Shown here: positions 1-6,330 of the stretch, piece after piece
Layout: the number at the start of each line of letters is the position of its first letter
Position numbering within the stretch: position 1 is the first letter of the stretch
Source: Chloroflexi bacterium UBA5177
Lineage (GTDB): Bacteria > Chloroflexota > UBA5177
DNA: 8,775 nt
NCBI GenBank assembly: GCA_002413265.1
Contig: DHWR01000310.1
Location: 1 to 8,775, forward strand
Direction: 5' to 3'
Made by a program: the position numbers and the translations under genes
Notes under the pieces: generated by a model
The model's database searches: none
Told to the model about the DNA's origin: nothing
What the model saw: the letters and a program-made list of their open reading frames with translations, nothing else

Positions 1-129
1 CGTCCCTGTCTCCCATCGCTCCAACCCCTCCATCACTCCTTGACGCAGCATGCTCCGCAGCAGCTCCAGGACCCGGCCATCAGCCACCTTCTGTTCCACC
101 GCTCGCAGGAGGGCCGGCTTCGCCAAAGC
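1..129 (-). pseudogene. Fragment resembling a group II intron reverse transcriptase/maturase
   Basis: Reading the minus strand from about 129 down to base 1 gives a continuous peptide containing VEQKVADGRVLELLRSMLRQ followed by GVMEGLERWETGT. From family knowledge, this matches the stretch of group II intron (LtrA-type) reverse transcriptases between the first palm aspartate motif and the TPQG motif, where a typical sequence is VAEKVSDGRVL-LI-FLK-GVLE. The upstream FFD-IDH motif expected just before it is absent. The frame stays open to the right, but residues encoded beyond about 129 no longer resemble a reverse transcriptase. This therefore looks like an N-terminally truncated remnant fused to unrelated sequence; whether the rest lies beyond the left edge cannot be seen. 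The assignment is by motif memory over roughly 40 residues. Confidence 0.5.
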
Positions 130-290
130 TCTGTTGATGCCAGCGTGCATCACCTGTGGCTGATCCCTGATCCTCGGGTGGTTGGGTCGCGCCAGCTTGT
201 CCCATTTTCTGCACTCGAACGTGTACTTAGTAGGACGGCACCACGACGCCATGCTACGACCGGTCCGTCGCGTCACACCGCCGACCGTAC

Positions 291-296
291 AGGAGG
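291..296 (+). promoter_or_regulatory. Ribosome binding site that fixes the sigma factor start
   Basis: A perfect AGGAGG is followed by a 5-nt spacer and ATG at 302. It is the strongest Shine-Dalgarno sequence near the sigma factor gene and decides in favour of this start over in-frame codons further upstream. Confidence 0.8.
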
Positions 297-301
297 ATCT
301 G

Positions 302-892
302 ATGCACACCGATACGGCCATGCCCTGGCGGGGTGCGGTCGACCCCCTCGATGACGACGTCGCCTTGGTGCGCGCGGCGCAGCAGGATCGTGCTGCCTTC
401 GCGCCTCTCTACCGCCGCTACCGGCATCGTGTCTATGCCTACCTGTACACCCGCCTGCCCCACGCGGAGGATGCGGCCGATCTGACGCAGCAGGTGTTTG
501 TCCAGGCGCTGGTTGCCCTGCCGCGCTATCGTCCCGATGGTCCTCCCTTTGCAGGCTGGCTGTTCCGCATCGCGCGCAATGCGGTAGTCGACCACCAGCG
601 ACGACAGCGGCGGGGCGCGGTGACGCTGGAGCGGGTGCCAGAGGATCTCCACCCGCCAGCCGACCAGGACATGGAGGCGCAGGTCGTGCAGCAGGAGGCG
701 CTCGCGCACCTGCACGCCACCCTCGGCAAGCTCGATCCGGCCACCCGTGACCTGCTGTTGCTCCGCTTCTTGGGTCAACTCACGACCGCGGAAGTCGGAG
801 CAGCCATCGGGACCAGCCCCGCTGCTGCGAGAAAACGGCTGCAGCGGGCACTACAGACGTTGAAGGAGCAGTACCATGAACCCCTTGACTGA
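302..892 (+). CDS. ECF-family RNA polymerase sigma factor (sigma-70 regions 2 and 4)
   Basis: This encodes a 196-residue extracytoplasmic-function sigma factor that would direct RNA polymerase to a stress or envelope regulon. Region 2 lies at residues ~33-103 (FAPLYRRYRHRVYAYLYTRL, then the DAADLTQQVFVQAL core helix and the GWLFRIARNAVVDHQRR DNA-melting and -10 helices). An acidic linker follows at ~104-133. Region 4 lies at ~134-188, with the LDPATRDLLLLRFL helix and a helix-turn-helix whose recognition helix is SPAAARKRLQRAL. Regions 1 and 3 are missing, as expected for ECF proteins. The ATG at 302 was chosen because a perfect AGGAGG (291-296) sits 5 nt upstream; the frame is open further 5' from a TTG at 182, but that stretch has no ribosome site and no sigma similarity. 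The gene overlaps the downstream membrane protein by 17 bp, so the two are probably co-translated and function as a sigma/anti-sigma pair. Confidence 0.93.
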   Translation: MHTDTAMPWRGAVDPLDDDVALVRAAQQDRAAFAPLYRRYRHRVYAYLYTRLPHAEDAADLTQQVFVQALVALPRYRPDGPPFAGWLFRIARNAVVDHQRRQRRGAVTLERVPEDLHPPADQDMEAQVVQQEALAHLHATLGKLDPATRDLLLLRFLGQLTTAEVGAAIGTSPAAARKRLQRALQTLKEQYHEPLD

Positions 893-2141
893 CCGCTACC
901 CTGACCTCCTCAGCGACCAGGACGACCCCGCTCTGCTCGCCTGTGTCGCGGACCTCGACGCGACACGCGCCGTCTTCACCCTCCCCCCGGAGTGCGATGC
1001 GGCGATCGCCCGCGTCCTGTTCGCGGACGCACCACTCCCTGGCCGACCGACGGTGCGTCTGTCGCTCCACCGCCTGACATCTCTACCCTGGCCGGCACTG
1101 CGCTGGCGCCTGGCGCCCCTGCTGATGGCCGCGTTGCTCGTGGGGAGTGGTCTTGGTGCCTATCTGCACGGTGCAGGTTCAACCCCGGTCTCGGCCCAGA
1201 CCGTGCTGCAGCGCGCGGCGGCCGTCAGCTCCGGCCCCAATGAGGCCACCCATACCACGTACCGACTCACGGCCAGCGGCGGGGACACCGGGACGGCCGA
1301 CGTATGGGTCGGCACGGAAGCGCAGGGCGCACCGTTGGAGTTTGCCCTGACGGTGAGCATGTCGCGGAATGGCCAGCCTGCCCTCGAGCTGAGCAGCCAA
1401 AGCGTCCTGACGGATCAGTCCCTGCAGGTCTACGACCCGGCCAAGAACACCGTCACCCTGTCCTCAAACGGCCCACCCGACCAGCCGGATGGGCTGTTTA
1501 CCGGCGTTCTGGTAGCCCAGAAGCAGGGCCTGGGACTCGAGGCCGGGAGGCAGCCGAGCTCGTTCGGCCTGCAGCAAGAGGCGATCGACGGCGTCTCGGT
1601 CTATGCGCTGACCCTCGACGATGGCTCGAATCAGATCCTCTACTTCAACACCCAGTCCTACATCCTGGAGGGTGCGGACTGGGTACAAGCGGGGCGCTCG
1701 TGGCAGGCGCGGCTTGACCCGGCCAGCCACCAGACCATGGCCCTCGCTGCCGTGCCGCCGCATGCCTTCACCCTGACCGCGCCGGCGAACGCCCATGTGG
1801 TCACGCTCTCGCCCCCGGCAGCTCCGGCGAAGTTGAAGGATGGGCTCGTCATCAACGCAGCGGCTGCCGCCTGCCACACGACGATCCCGGCGTTCCAAGC
1901 TGCCATGCAAGCCGGTGCCAAGTCGATGCTGGCCATCTGCCAGGAAACCGCGCCCAGCATGACGGCCCAGCAGCTCGTCACCGCGCTCCTGGTGCCCTTC
2001 AGGGCACCGCTCGATGCACAGGTGGCCTCGGGCACCCTCACCCGGACCCAGGAAGCCGACGAGCTCGCCGGACTGCAGCGCAATCTCCTGGGGCTGGTCA
2101 CCGCACCACCCCGCACCAATCCGTACGGCAAGCAACCATGA
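876..2141 (+). CDS. Single-pass membrane protein, probable anti-sigma factor for the upstream ECF sigma
   Basis: This 421-residue protein has a cytoplasmic N-terminus of about 75 residues, one transmembrane helix at ~80-98 (PLLMAALLVGSGLGAYL) and a long extracytoplasmic part. Residues ~107-310 are rich in alternating beta-type sequence (TYRLTASGG, ADVWVG, LQVYDP, VYALTLDDG, ILYFNTQSYIL), a pattern like the LolA/RseB-type fold that senses lipids or lipoproteins; this fold call is inference. Residues ~362-408 form a predicted helical tail with alternating small, acidic and leucine residues. No zinc HxxxCxxC anti-sigma motif is present. GAAGGAG at 862-868 precedes the ATG, and the start lies inside the sigma gene, so the two are translationally coupled. 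Position and topology, rather than sequence similarity, support the anti-sigma role: the cytoplasmic part would hold the sigma factor and the outer domain would receive the signal. Confidence 0.75.
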   Translation: MNPLTDRYPDLLSDQDDPALLACVADLDATRAVFTLPPECDAAIARVLFADAPLPGRPTVRLSLHRLTSLPWPALRWRLAPLLMAALLVGSGLGAYLHGAGSTPVSAQTVLQRAAAVSSGPNEATHTTYRLTASGGDTGTADVWVGTEAQGAPLEFALTVSMSRNGQPALELSSQSVLTDQSLQVYDPAKNTVTLSSNGPPDQPDGLFTGVLVAQKQGLGLEAGRQPSSFGLQQEAIDGVSVYALTLDDGSNQILYFNTQSYILEGADWVQAGRSWQARLDPASHQTMALAAVPPHAFTLTAPANAHVVTLSPPAAPAKLKDGLVINAAAAACHTTIPAFQAAMQAGAKSMLAICQETAPSMTAQQLVTALLVPFRAPLDAQVASGTLTRTQEADELAGLQRNLLGLVTAPPRTNPYGKQP

Positions 2142-2168
2142 GTCATCCCCGGTAGCGGGATACGAGAC

Positions 2169-2220
2169 GGCCACCTGGGCTCGGTCGCAGGTACCCACTG
2201 CGCAGATCGCCCAGGTGGCC
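2169..2220 (+). terminator. Long hairpin after the sigma/anti-sigma operon, possible terminator
   Basis: A perfect 12-bp inverted repeat has arms GGCCACCTGGGC (2169-2180) and GCCCAGGTGGCC (2209-2220). The 28-nt interior can form a second 5-bp stem (CGCAG 2186-2190 with CTGCG 2199-2203). It lies 28 bp past the stop of the membrane protein. No T-rich tract follows, so it is not a classical intrinsic terminator. It could end the transcript by a U-tract-independent route or protect its 3' end. Confidence 0.5.
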
Positions 2221-2276
2221 CACCCATTCTGGCTGCCCGCACAATCAGTGGGGCTTGACGCCCGAAATCACCATAC

Positions 2277-2756
2277 TTGCAGGAGGTCCCGGGAACTCTG
2301 GCGGCGGTGTCGGCGTGCCGAAACTCCCATATCCACAATCGCTACCTGTTCGATGAGCAGGCCCAGGACGCCGCCTCCTGGTTGCGCTTTGTCATCGCGC
2401 ATGAGTACAGCCACACGCACCGAGCCTTCGGGGAGCATGATCCCGACGCAGTGCGCAAGGACCTGGTCTTCGAAGGGCTTGCGATGGTGTTCGCCGAGAC
2501 GATCGTTCCAAAGCCAGAACCATATCCCTGGGACGAAATCACTGCCGAGCAGGAGGAAGAGTTCTGGGCAGGGGTGGATCCGGAGGCAAGTGGCCTGAAG
2601 GCCATCTTGCAGTACATGAGCCACGACGCAGCCTACGAGGTCAGTGCCCGAATCATACGAGCGTATCTCCAGCGGCTCAGCATCTCCATTGCTGAGGCGC
2701 ACCGGTTGCCCGACGATGGGCTGTACTGGGAAAGTGGGTATCCACTCCTACGCTGA
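2277..2756 (+). CDS. DUF2268-type putative zinc protease, N-terminally truncated and possibly frameshifted
   Basis: The protein carries a gluzincin signature: HEYSH in FVIAHEYSHTHRAF (residues ~41-45) supplies two zinc histidines and the catalytic Glu, and DLVFEGLAMVFAE (~62-74) supplies the third zinc ligand. The C-terminus (YEVSARIIRAYLQR, then a LPDDGLYWESGY ending) matches the family's usual close. DUF2268 proteins are normally about 200-300 residues; only about 159 are readable here. The N-terminal region is missing and the start is poor: the first available codon is TTG at 2277, GTG lies at 2307, and an AGGAGG (2281-2286) lies inside the frame. Just upstream another frame reads GLTPEITILAGGPGNSGGGVG, which looks like genuine coding for the preceding strand of such a fold. 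A frameshift near 2310-2335 is therefore likely. It may be a pseudogene despite its intact active-site motifs. Confidence 0.65.
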   Translation: MQEVPGTLAAVSACRNSHIHNRYLFDEQAQDAASWLRFVIAHEYSHTHRAFGEHDPDAVRKDLVFEGLAMVFAETIVPKPEPYPWDEITAEQEEEFWAGVDPEASGLKAILQYMSHDAAYEVSARIIRAYLQRLSISIAEAHRLPDDGLYWESGYPLLR

Positions 2757-2832
2757 GCCCGCAGTGCAGCTGTCTGGAAACCGCTCGGCCGAGCACTTTG
2801 CAAGAGGATCGATGGATTTATGAGTCGTTCAT

Positions 2833-3389
2833 ATGGCGCAGGATGAGGATGTCAATATCGGTTTAGTGATCCCCACTCCATGCGACTATGCTGAGCGCAT
2901 CGAACGGTTCCGAGCTGAGAAGGCAGAGTGGGCGATCTGGCCCATGCGCTCAGACCCACATATCTCGATCACAGGCTCGGAGGGCCTCGGCGACAGCACC
3001 GACTTGATGGCGGCAGTGGCGGAGATCGCGCGGAGGACTGAGAGGTTCAGCATCCGTCTGAGTGGGCCGGCCATCTTCGAGGGTGAACCCATCCTGTACC
3101 TCGGCGCTGATTCGCCGGGATAGTGGCGGCTGCACCGGACGCTGGTAGATGCGATCGCCACCAGGACGGACGCAGAAATGCATCCTTTCGAGATCAGCGG
3201 GTGGATCCCCCCACCGCTACGGTCATCCGATTGAAACCAGAGCTTCACAGCCAGCATGCGCAGATCATTTCCGCCGCAACGGAGGCACTCTCAGCGTTCC
3301 CCGTGTTCGAGGTCGATACTCTTCGCATGTACAGACTGGGACGGCCAGAGGGCAAATGGCTTCCACAGCACATCGGACGAGAAGGCTAA
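2833..3389 (+). pseudogene. 2H phosphoesterase / 2'-5' RNA ligase-like gene, broken by TAG and a frameshift
   Basis: ATG at 2833 opens a frame carrying the first 2H motif (PHISITG, residues ~43-49) and the strand pattern FSIRLSGPAIFEGEPILYLG. A TAG at 3121-3123 interrupts it after 96 residues. Reading through the TAG in the same frame continues the family perfectly (WRLHRTLVDAIATR, then PFEISGWIP) up to a run of six C at 3207-3212. Beyond that the homologous sequence moves to another frame (ATVIRLKPELHSQHAQIISA through WLPQHIG) and ends at TAA 3387-3389. The reassembled product is about 185 residues, the normal size for this superfamily. The second catalytic motif (PHxT) falls exactly at the frameshift; in the shifted frame the His is lost, whereas removing one C from the C-run and one C from the nearby CC would give PHATV. 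Two independent lesions argue for a dead gene. RNA cyclic-phosphate or 2'-5' linkage chemistry would be the ancestral role. Confidence 0.72.
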
Positions 3390-3426
3390 GGCGGATCGCC
3401 CGGTGTGGCGATCCGCCTTAGCCTTC
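3381..3426 (+). terminator. Perfect 20-bp-stem hairpin between convergent genes
   Basis: The left arm (3381-3400) and right arm (3407-3426) are exact reverse complements over 20 bases, with a 6-nt loop CGGTGT. The stem contains the stop codon of the broken 2H gene (TAA 3387-3389). It lies between that gene and the convergent minus-strand gene ending at 3519, so it is well placed as a bidirectional terminator, although neither side has a long T tract. A palindromic mobile repeat is an alternative. Confidence 0.7.
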
Positions 3427-3518
3427 CGGTTGCGTGAACAGTGCGACGCCAGCTCCACGGATCCGGACAGACCGACGTAGCCTCCTCGGGAGCGCCGTGG
3501 GGTCGCGTGCGTTGGGCG

Positions 3519-3983
3519 CTACTTTAGGCGGTAGATCGAGCCCTGCACCTGCGCCGTGTACTTCAGCCCTTCGGCGCCGTTACCCATCACGTGGAGGTAG
3601 TACGGCTGTGAACGGAAGATCTTAGCGGTGAAATGGACCGTCAGCGTGCAATTCTTCGCGGTGCGCCAGCACGCTTGCTGTCCCTGCCCGATGATTTGTC
3701 GGTTGCGCCGCTCCAGATCCGCCTTGAGCTCGTAAGCCGGGCCCATCTTCAAGGCAACCGACATCATCTTCAACGAGACGGTCACCTTGCCCGGGTGCAG
3801 GCCGATGGTGTACCACTTGTAATCGCAGGAGCAGTTTCCTGTGATGCCGATCACGGCTCGGTTGGACTGCAGAATCGTGCCCTGAATCAAGGTGGTCTTC
3901 GATTTGGCCTGAGCGACCCACGGCGCCATCAGCGTGAGCGCGGTCCCGAGTACGATGGCGGCCCGCAGGCTTTTAGGAATCAC
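3519..3983 (-). CDS. Secreted protein with PPC-like beta-sandwich domain, function unknown
   Basis: This 154-residue exported protein starts at a GTG (complement of 3981-3983) with only a weak ribosome site. Residues 1-26 form a signal peptide: a basic N-terminus, the hydrophobic core AAIVLGTALTLMAPWVA and an AQA-K cleavage site. The mature part is beta-rich and contains four cysteines (residues 51, 53, 105, 112), which could form two disulfides. The patterns WYTIGLHPGKVTVSLK and PYYLHVMGN...YTAQVQG resemble bacterial pre-peptidase C-terminal (PPC) domains, which pack as small beta-sandwiches on secreted enzymes; here the domain stands alone. That resemblance is modest and no catalytic residues are evident. 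It is convergent with the 2H pseudogene and divergent from the VIT transporter, so it is probably transcribed alone. Confidence 0.7.
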   Translation of the reverse strand: MIPKSLRAAIVLGTALTLMAPWVAQAKSKTTLIQGTILQSNRAVIGITGNCSCDYKWYTIGLHPGKVTVSLKMMSVALKMGPAYELKADLERRNRQIIGQGQQACWRTAKNCTLTVHFTAKIFRSQPYYLHVMGNGAEGLKYTAQVQGSIYRLK

Positions 3984-4311
3984 GTTGCGATTCTACGGGC
4001 GGCGTGATGCCACTTGCAAGATGTCATTGGAATGGGCCCTGCTGTATCAGGGACATTGCGCGCGGCCACGTTGGGTCCGCGGGGGAGGCCAAGTAGAAGC
4101 GCCCGGGAGCGGGCACTCACATGTGTCCAGGATGTCCCCGAACGGGCGTCCACCATGTCTCCGAACACCCGTCCAGGATGTCTCCGGTCTGTACGTACGA
4201 GGCGATGCCTACAGCCGTGGGGCTGCCGCTAGTTTGTGGGTGGCTGCTCGAGCTGCATCCCGCTGGTGCGCGCTGCAGACGCGGTTGGCTAGCCCACTAA
4301 AATGAGCTGAT
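3984..4311. other. 328-bp non-coding stretch with IS-like relic
   Basis: I find no credible coding sequence here between the divergent secreted-protein and VIT-transporter genes. It contains the 23-bp tandem repeats at 4125-4193 and a small GC hairpin (GCCCG/CGGGC) just upstream of them. It must also hold the promoters of both flanking genes, though no confident -35/-10 pair is visible. Confidence 0.5.
4125..4193 (+). repeat. Three tandem copies of a 23-bp unit
   Basis: Three head-to-tail units occupy 4125-4147, 4148-4170 and 4171-4193, each beginning GTCCA and following the pattern GTCCA-SS-ATGTCYCCG. Units 1 and 2 share CCGAAC near the end; unit 3 diverges in its last third. There are no extra copies on either side. 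The exact 23-bp period is about two helical turns, so proteins bound to the units would sit on nearly the same face. Short repeats of this TGTCCA...TGTCTCCGAAC type recall the terminal repeat blocks of some IS21/IS481-like elements, but no transposase lies beside them, so this would be a solo end. An operator array is the alternative. Confidence 0.7.
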
Positions 4312-4854
4312 ATGGCCGAGCCGAATATCTCAGATACTCAGCGGACCGAGCCCGCCCAGCAGCTGAATAGTTTGGGCCACACTCAAGAGCAGCAATTTGT
4401 GCTGCGAGTGGTGCAGCCGGGCCTTGCCGGGCTGATGGACGGCTCCGTTTCGACGCTGGCGCCGCTTTTCGCAACCGCTTTTGCCACTCAGCAGCAACAC
4501 ACCGCGTTCCTCGTCGGCCTTGCCGCGGCAGTCGGCGCGGGCATCAGCATGGGCTTCTCAGAGGCCCTTTCCGACACCGGGGAATTGACCGGCCGGGGTA
4601 ATCCACTGATGAGAGGCACGATTACCGGGGCCATGACCCTCATCGGCGGCGTCGGTCACACCCTGCCGTTTCTCCTTTCCAGCTTCCACCTGGCCCTGAT
4701 CGTCGCCTACATCGTGGTTGGCGTCGAGCTCGTCATCATCGCGCTGATTCGCCACAAGTACTTCGAGATGAGCTTCTGGATGAGCGCGCTGCAGGTGATC
4801 TTTGGTGGCGCGCTGGTGTTCCTCAGCGGCATTCTTATAGGAAGCAGCGGGTAA
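4312..4854 (+). CDS. VIT1/CCC1-family metal transporter domain, MbfA-like but lacking the ferritin-like domain
   Basis: This 180-residue integral membrane protein has about five transmembrane segments (~36-58, 64-84, 101-122, 125-146, 157-176). The core, with [20 protein letters not shown] and [20 protein letters not shown] and the ILIGSS end, is characteristic of the C-terminal membrane half of MbfA (erythrin-vacuolar iron transport proteins), which exports iron or manganese from the cytoplasm. The conserved Asp in MDGS and Glu in GFSEALSD fit the metal-path residues of VIT1 proteins. MbfA normally carries an N-terminal rubrerythrin/ferritin-like di-iron domain of about 140 residues; here only a polar 33-residue leader precedes the membrane part, and no rubrerythrin sequence is found upstream. 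It is either a natural VIT-only member or a truncated gene. ATG at 4312 has only a weak GAG upstream. Confidence 0.85.
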   Translation: MAEPNISDTQRTEPAQQLNSLGHTQEQQFVLRVVQPGLAGLMDGSVSTLAPLFATAFATQQQHTAFLVGLAAAVGAGISMGFSEALSDTGELTGRGNPLMRGTITGAMTLIGGVGHTLPFLLSSFHLALIVAYIVVGVELVIIALIRHKYFEMSFWMSALQVIFGGALVFLSGILIGSSG

Positions 4855-5062
4855 GCGTACAGCCGAGTGATACGTGCGCACCTTACGCCTCGTTGGGATG
4901 GAGGACCTTCGCGTTTCACGTTCGTGACGCCCTAAGGGGCTGAGCTACACGCATACGGTGGATCCGGAATGCCCTGCGTACTCCGAGCTCCATGGCCATG
5001 CTTCCCTGCTGAACACGACTGGCTCATTTCTTTTTCCGGTGTTATGTTGAGTGGGGTGCGGC

Positions 5063-5731
5063 ATGCGGAGCAGGCTTTTTAAGAGCGCGATCCTGGTGCC
5101 GGTCTTGGTGTTTCCCTTCGTGACTGCGACCTCGGCACTGGCGGCAGCTTCGTCCATCCGCCAGATTTCCCATTCCTCAGCTGCTCAGGACGCCGGCGTG
5201 CAGCGTGCTTGGGCCTTCTCCATCTACGGAGACAGCGGGTTGGATTTCGTGTCGACGGGCGTGAGCGCCTCCGTCCTACTGGAACGCTCGAGAAAAGTCA
5301 TGCAGCAGTTCCTCGCCGCTTACAACCGGGAAGACATCAGAGGCGTGCTCAATCTAATGAACTTTCACTATGTAGGCCCTAGCGGTGAGCGATTCTCGTA
5401 CGCGGACTGCGACTTCAGGACTCATGTAGGCCACATTTTCAGGACGAGGGCGCAATTGCGAGCGTGGCTGCAAACGCGCTTCCGCCTTCATGATCATTTC
5501 AACGTCCGCTCGATCTTACAGAGTCAGTCGACAGGAGACGGACCGCTGACCAGGAGCCAGCTCCTGGGAGAAGCCAGGGGGGTCGGATTCACGGCAGAGC
5601 GAACCAGTGATGACCTACGTGCCCTGGGATTGTCGTCACTGGAAATGGGTGACAAGTTCGTGCTGGACGGTCAGGCTCAGCGCTTGATGCGCAATGTCGT
5701 GGGGGATTGCAACAATCTGCCAAGCTCATAG
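5063..5731 (+). CDS. Secreted NTF2-like (SnoaL-type) protein
   Basis: This encodes a 222-residue exported protein. The signal peptide spans residues 1-27, with the core FKSAILVPVLVFPFV and an ALA-A cleavage site. A helix opens the folded part at ~74-96 with SRKVMQQFLAAYNREDIRGV, which matches the NTF2/SnoaL cone-fold signature in which an N-terminal helix is followed by the 'working' strand LMNFHYVGP. The remainder (to ~150) continues plausibly as that fold. The C-terminal ~70 residues are not recognised. The ATG at 5063 is preferred over the GTG at 5051 because a GAGTGGGG lies just before it and the signal peptide then starts MRSRLFK. The fold covers both enzymes and binding proteins, so no substrate can be named. 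It is convergent with the VOC gene 33 bp away. Confidence 0.65.
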   Translation: MRSRLFKSAILVPVLVFPFVTATSALAAASSIRQISHSSAAQDAGVQRAWAFSIYGDSGLDFVSTGVSASVLLERSRKVMQQFLAAYNREDIRGVLNLMNFHYVGPSGERFSYADCDFRTHVGHIFRTRAQLRAWLQTRFRLHDHFNVRSILQSQSTGDGPLTRSQLLGEARGVGFTAERTSDDLRALGLSSLEMGDKFVLDGQAQRLMRNVVGDCNNLPSS

Positions 5732-5734
5732 AAA

Positions 5735-5758
5735 TCCGCGGCTCCCATCAATCGCGGA
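5735..5758. terminator. Weak hairpin between convergent genes
   Basis: TCCGCG (5735-5740) and CGCGGA (5753-5758) form a 6-bp stem with a 12-nt loop in the 33-bp gap between convergent stop codons. Its position suits a shared terminator, but the stem is short and lacks a T tract. Confidence 0.3.
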
Positions 5759-5764
5759 ATGTGC

Positions 5765-6193
5765 CTACTTCTCTTCATCACCGGGACCGGTTTCTACACA
5801 AAACTCGTTTCCCTCCGGATCCTGCATAACCGTGAAGGCTCCGACCGGGGTGTCGAAGCGCTCCAATACGCGGGCGCCGAGATGAAGCAGACGCGATACT
5901 TCGGCGTCCATGCTGCTTTGGGGCGCCAGGTCGAGGTGGACTCGGTTCTTTAAGGCCTTGCCTTCCGGCACCTTTAAGAAGAGGAGCCGAGGCCGGATGC
6001 CTTCCGGATCGAGAACCGCGGCGCTAGCGCTCCACTGACCTTCCGGCACGCCCAGAGCCTCGAGGTATGCGGCCCAGCTGGGGTACTCGGGCGGCGGTTC
6101 TCGCTTCGAGTAGCCGAGGGCCGCGGCCCAGAAGCTCGCAAGGAGCTCCGGATCGGCGCAGTCAAAGGTGATGCTGCGAACCTGTGAGTGCAT
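5765..6193 (-). CDS. VOC-superfamily (glyoxalase-fold) protein
   Basis: This 142-residue cytosolic protein consists of two beta-alpha-beta-beta-beta half-modules. The first opens with VRSITFDCADPELLASFWAA and ALGY (residues 5-28), the typical start of Glyoxalase_6-type domains. The second opens with VHLDL and ends with DPEGNEFCV. His86 in NRVHLDL and Glu130 in GNEFCV occupy the usual metal-ligand positions of such proteins. Its size is standard for a stand-alone domain. Members include glyoxalases, dioxygenases and antibiotic-resistance proteins, and the sequence gives no way to choose among them. The ATG at 6191-6193 (complement) has only a weak TAGGG upstream. It is divergent from the SRPBCC pseudogene across about 137 bp. 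Confidence 0.85.
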   Translation of the reverse strand: MHSQVRSITFDCADPELLASFWAAALGYSKREPPPEYPSWAAYLEALGVPEGQWSASAAVLDPEGIRPRLLFLKVPEGKALKNRVHLDLAPQSSMDAEVSRLLHLGARVLERFDTPVGAFTVMQDPEGNEFCVETGPGDEEK

Positions 6194-6253
6194 AACAGCC
6201 CTACTTTATCTTTGCCGGCCTCTGGGAAAGGATCCTCGCCGAAACCGGTCGCG

Positions 6254-6282
6254 TTGCGCTTACCCACATCGTTCGATATGAT
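6254..6282 (+). promoter_or_regulatory. Candidate sigma-70-type promoter for the SRPBCC gene
   Basis: TTGCGC (6254-6259) and TATGAT (6277-6282) are separated by 17 bp, matching four of six and five of six consensus positions. Transcription would start near 6289, about 40 bp before the ATG at 6331. Confidence 0.4.
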
Positions 6283-6330
6283 CGTGCATGCTTTCCAGGG
6301 TCTGCATGAGCCTGCCATATGAGGTGCCGC

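Noticed and set aside
40..354. Plus-strand open frame of about 104 codons ahead of the sigma factor
   Set aside because: No ribosome site or domain; it overlaps the sigma start and lies antisense to the RT-like fragment.
1464..2338. Long minus-strand open frames opposite the membrane protein
   Set aside because: They lie antisense to a well-supported gene, have Arg/Gly-rich composition and no domain signal; they are GC-driven shadows.
3121..3123. Programmed TAG readthrough or pyrrolysine
   Set aside because: A second frameshift destroys the same gene further on, so recoding alone would not yield an intact product.
4125..4193. CRISPR array
   Set aside because: The units are directly tandem without unique spacers, and no cas genes are nearby.
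4014..4305. Small open frames across the 23-bp repeats
   Set aside because: They translate the repeats into low-complexity Arg/Ser/Pro peptides with no start signal.
4890..4960. Minus-strand TAGCTCAG resembling the D-arm start of a tRNA
   Set aside because: No matching anticodon stem, T-arm (GGTTCRA) or acceptor pairing could be built around it.
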